Assembly: GCA_913048545.1 (NCBI GenBank)
Contig: CAJWWH010000062.1
Location: 1-9,924 of the forward strand
Length of the DNA: 9,924 bases
Source of the DNA: an uncultured Opitutia bacterium
GTDB lineage: Bacteria > Verrucomicrobiota > Verrucomicrobiae > Opitutales > MB11C04
Reading direction: 5' to 3'
The translations under genes were made by a program, and so were the position numbers. How positions within the stretch are numbered: the stretch's first letter is position 1; every line of letters starts with the position of its first letter. The notes beneath the pieces were generated by a model, which ran no database searches, was not told the DNA's origin, and saw nothing but the letters and a program-made list of their open reading frames with translations. This document shows, one piece after another, positions 8,873 through 9,924 of this stretch.

Positions 8873-9924
8873 ATGAAAGCCCTGGAAATCCGTCAATCCT
8901 TTCTCGATTTTTTTGCCTCAAAGGAGCATCAGGTCGTACATTCGGCTCCCCTACTCCCTGAATCCCCAAATCTCCTCTTTACCAATGCGGGCATGAACCA
9001 ATTCGTCCCGTATTTCCTCGGAGATCAAAAGGCACCTTTTAAAAGAGCCACTGACACACAAAAATGCATACGTGCCGGTGGTAAACATAATGATTTGGAA
9101 GATGTTGGTTTTGATACCTACCACCATACATTCTTCGAGATGCTGGGAAATTGGTCCTTTGGCGACTACTTTAAAAAGGAAGCCATTGAATGGAGTTGGG
9201 AATTATTGACCGAGGTATGGAAATTCCCTGCCGAACGCCTGTACGCGACCGTTTACAAACCCGGCGAAGGTGAACCGGCTGATTTTGACCAGGAAGCCCA
9301 TGATTTTTGGACTGCTATTTTTGAAAAAGCTGGATTAGACCCCAAAATGCATGTCGTAAACGGTAATAAAAAGGATAATTTTTGGATGATGGGAGAAACC
9401 GGACCCTGTGGCCCATGTAGTGAGCTCCATATTGACCTTACCCCAGACGGAGATACCCAAGGGAAATTAGTCAATGCGGACTCCCACCTTTGCATCGAAA
9501 TTTGGAATCTCGTATTCATTCAGTTCAACGCCGACCGGCAGGGAAATTTCTCCCCTCTCTCTGCCCAGCATGTGGACACCGGAATGGGATTCGAGCGGGT
9601 TGCCGCGGTGATGCAGTCAACCAATGGATTCACTGATTTTTCAAAGCCGACCTCCAATTACGACACCGATGTATTCTCACCCATTTTTGAAAAAGTAAAG
9701 GAACTCTCGGGCAAATCCTATCAGTCCACCCTACCCGCTGAGGGAACTCCGGCGAACGAGCAGGAGGAAGTAGATATTGCCTTTCGTGTAATTGGGGATC
9801 ACTTGCGTGCACTCTGCTTCTCGATTGCCGATGGAATTTTACCCGGTAACGGAGATCGTAACTATGTACTCCGTCGGATTCTTCGCCGTGGAATTCGTTA
9901 CGGACGAACCCTTGGGTTTGAACA
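8873..9924 (+). CDS. alaS: Alanyl-tRNA synthetase, N-terminal 350 residues, cut by right edge
   Basis: This class II synthetase charges tRNA-Ala with alanine in the cytosol. The frame stays open from the ATG at 8873 to the edge with no frameshift. The visible part is the catalytic core, well under half of a normal AlaS of about 870-960 residues. Motifs include [11 protein letters not shown] (34-44), [17 protein letters not shown] (63-79), [18 protein letters not shown] (83-100), [19 protein letters not shown] (168-186), [12 protein letters not shown] (208-219), [10 protein letters not shown] (234-243) and YVLRRILRR (331-339). The form resembles Bacteroidetes and eukaryotic cytosolic AlaRS more than the E. 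coli type. About 11 extra residues (249-259) precede TSNYDTD. It starts 16 nt after leuB without a Shine-Dalgarno sequence and is probably cotranscribed. Editing and C-Ala domains lie outside the window. Confidence 0.97.
   Translation, partial: MKALEIRQSFLDFFASKEHQVVHSAPLLPESPNLLFTNAGMNQFVPYFLGDQKAPFKRATDTQKCIRAGGKHNDLEDVGFDTYHHTFFEMLGNWSFGDYFKKEAIEWSWELLTEVWKFPAERLYATVYKPGEGEPADFDQEAHDFWTAIFEKAGLDPKMHVVNGNKKDNFWMMGETGPCGPCSELHIDLTPDGDTQGKLVNADSHLCIEIWNLVFIQFNADRQGNFSPLSAQHVDTGMGFERVAAVMQSTNGFTDFSKPTSNYDTDVFSPIFEKVKELSGKSYQSTLPAEGTPANEQEEVDIAFRVIGDHLRALCFSIADGILPGNGDRNYVLRRILRRGIRYGRTLGFE

Overview
The window is a stretch of ordinary bacterial chromosome packed with housekeeping genes. It contains six complete genes and two that are cut by the window edges. 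Protein signatures suggest a member of the Verrucomicrobiota (PVC superphylum), perhaps the Opitutae/Puniceicoccales. The pointers are the wording of GroEL, the DnaK C-terminus, a NusA with a single C-terminal helical module, and an AlaS of the '[18 protein letters not shown]' type shared with Bacteroidetes and eukaryotic cytosolic AlaRS. This placement is recognition from memory, not a search, and is moderately uncertain. No mobile element, tRNA, rRNA, CRISPR array or phage gene was seen.

Layout. The left three quarters is one co-oriented minus-strand block, in transcription order nusA (7559-6273), infB (6250-3932), rbfA (3917-3552), dnaK (3395-1449), groES (1359-1063) and groEL (1017 to beyond the left edge). 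The first three are spaced 22 and 14 nt apart and look like one operon for transcription elongation, translation initiation and 30S maturation. A hairpin followed by five T lies just after rbfA and probably ends that unit. The 156-nt gap then holds the presumed dnaK promoter. dnaK, groES and groEL (gaps of 89 and 45 nt) form a chaperone cluster without grpE, dnaJ or hrcA. On the plus strand, leuB (about 7741-8856) and alaS (8873 to beyond the right edge) run away from nusA with a 16-nt gap between them.

The 181-nt divergent region between nusA and leuB (7560-7740) is the best regulatory candidate. On the nusA strand it carries a consensus TTGACA hexamer, a TATGAT hexamer, and then a GC-rich hairpin with a long T tract. 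That is a textbook intrinsic terminator, yet no gene lies upstream of it on that strand. It would sit inside the nusA leader RNA, so attenuation of the nusA operon, possibly by NusA itself, is the most interesting hypothesis here.

Other second-look items are a threefold GTGAGACA repeat at the rbfA/dnaK junction, a long imperfect hairpin between dnaK and groES, an ATG-TGA start-stop overlapping the dnaK GTG start, and a near absence of Shine-Dalgarno sequences. I did not find a new multi-gene system; the window is mainly conserved core machinery with some unusual control signals.
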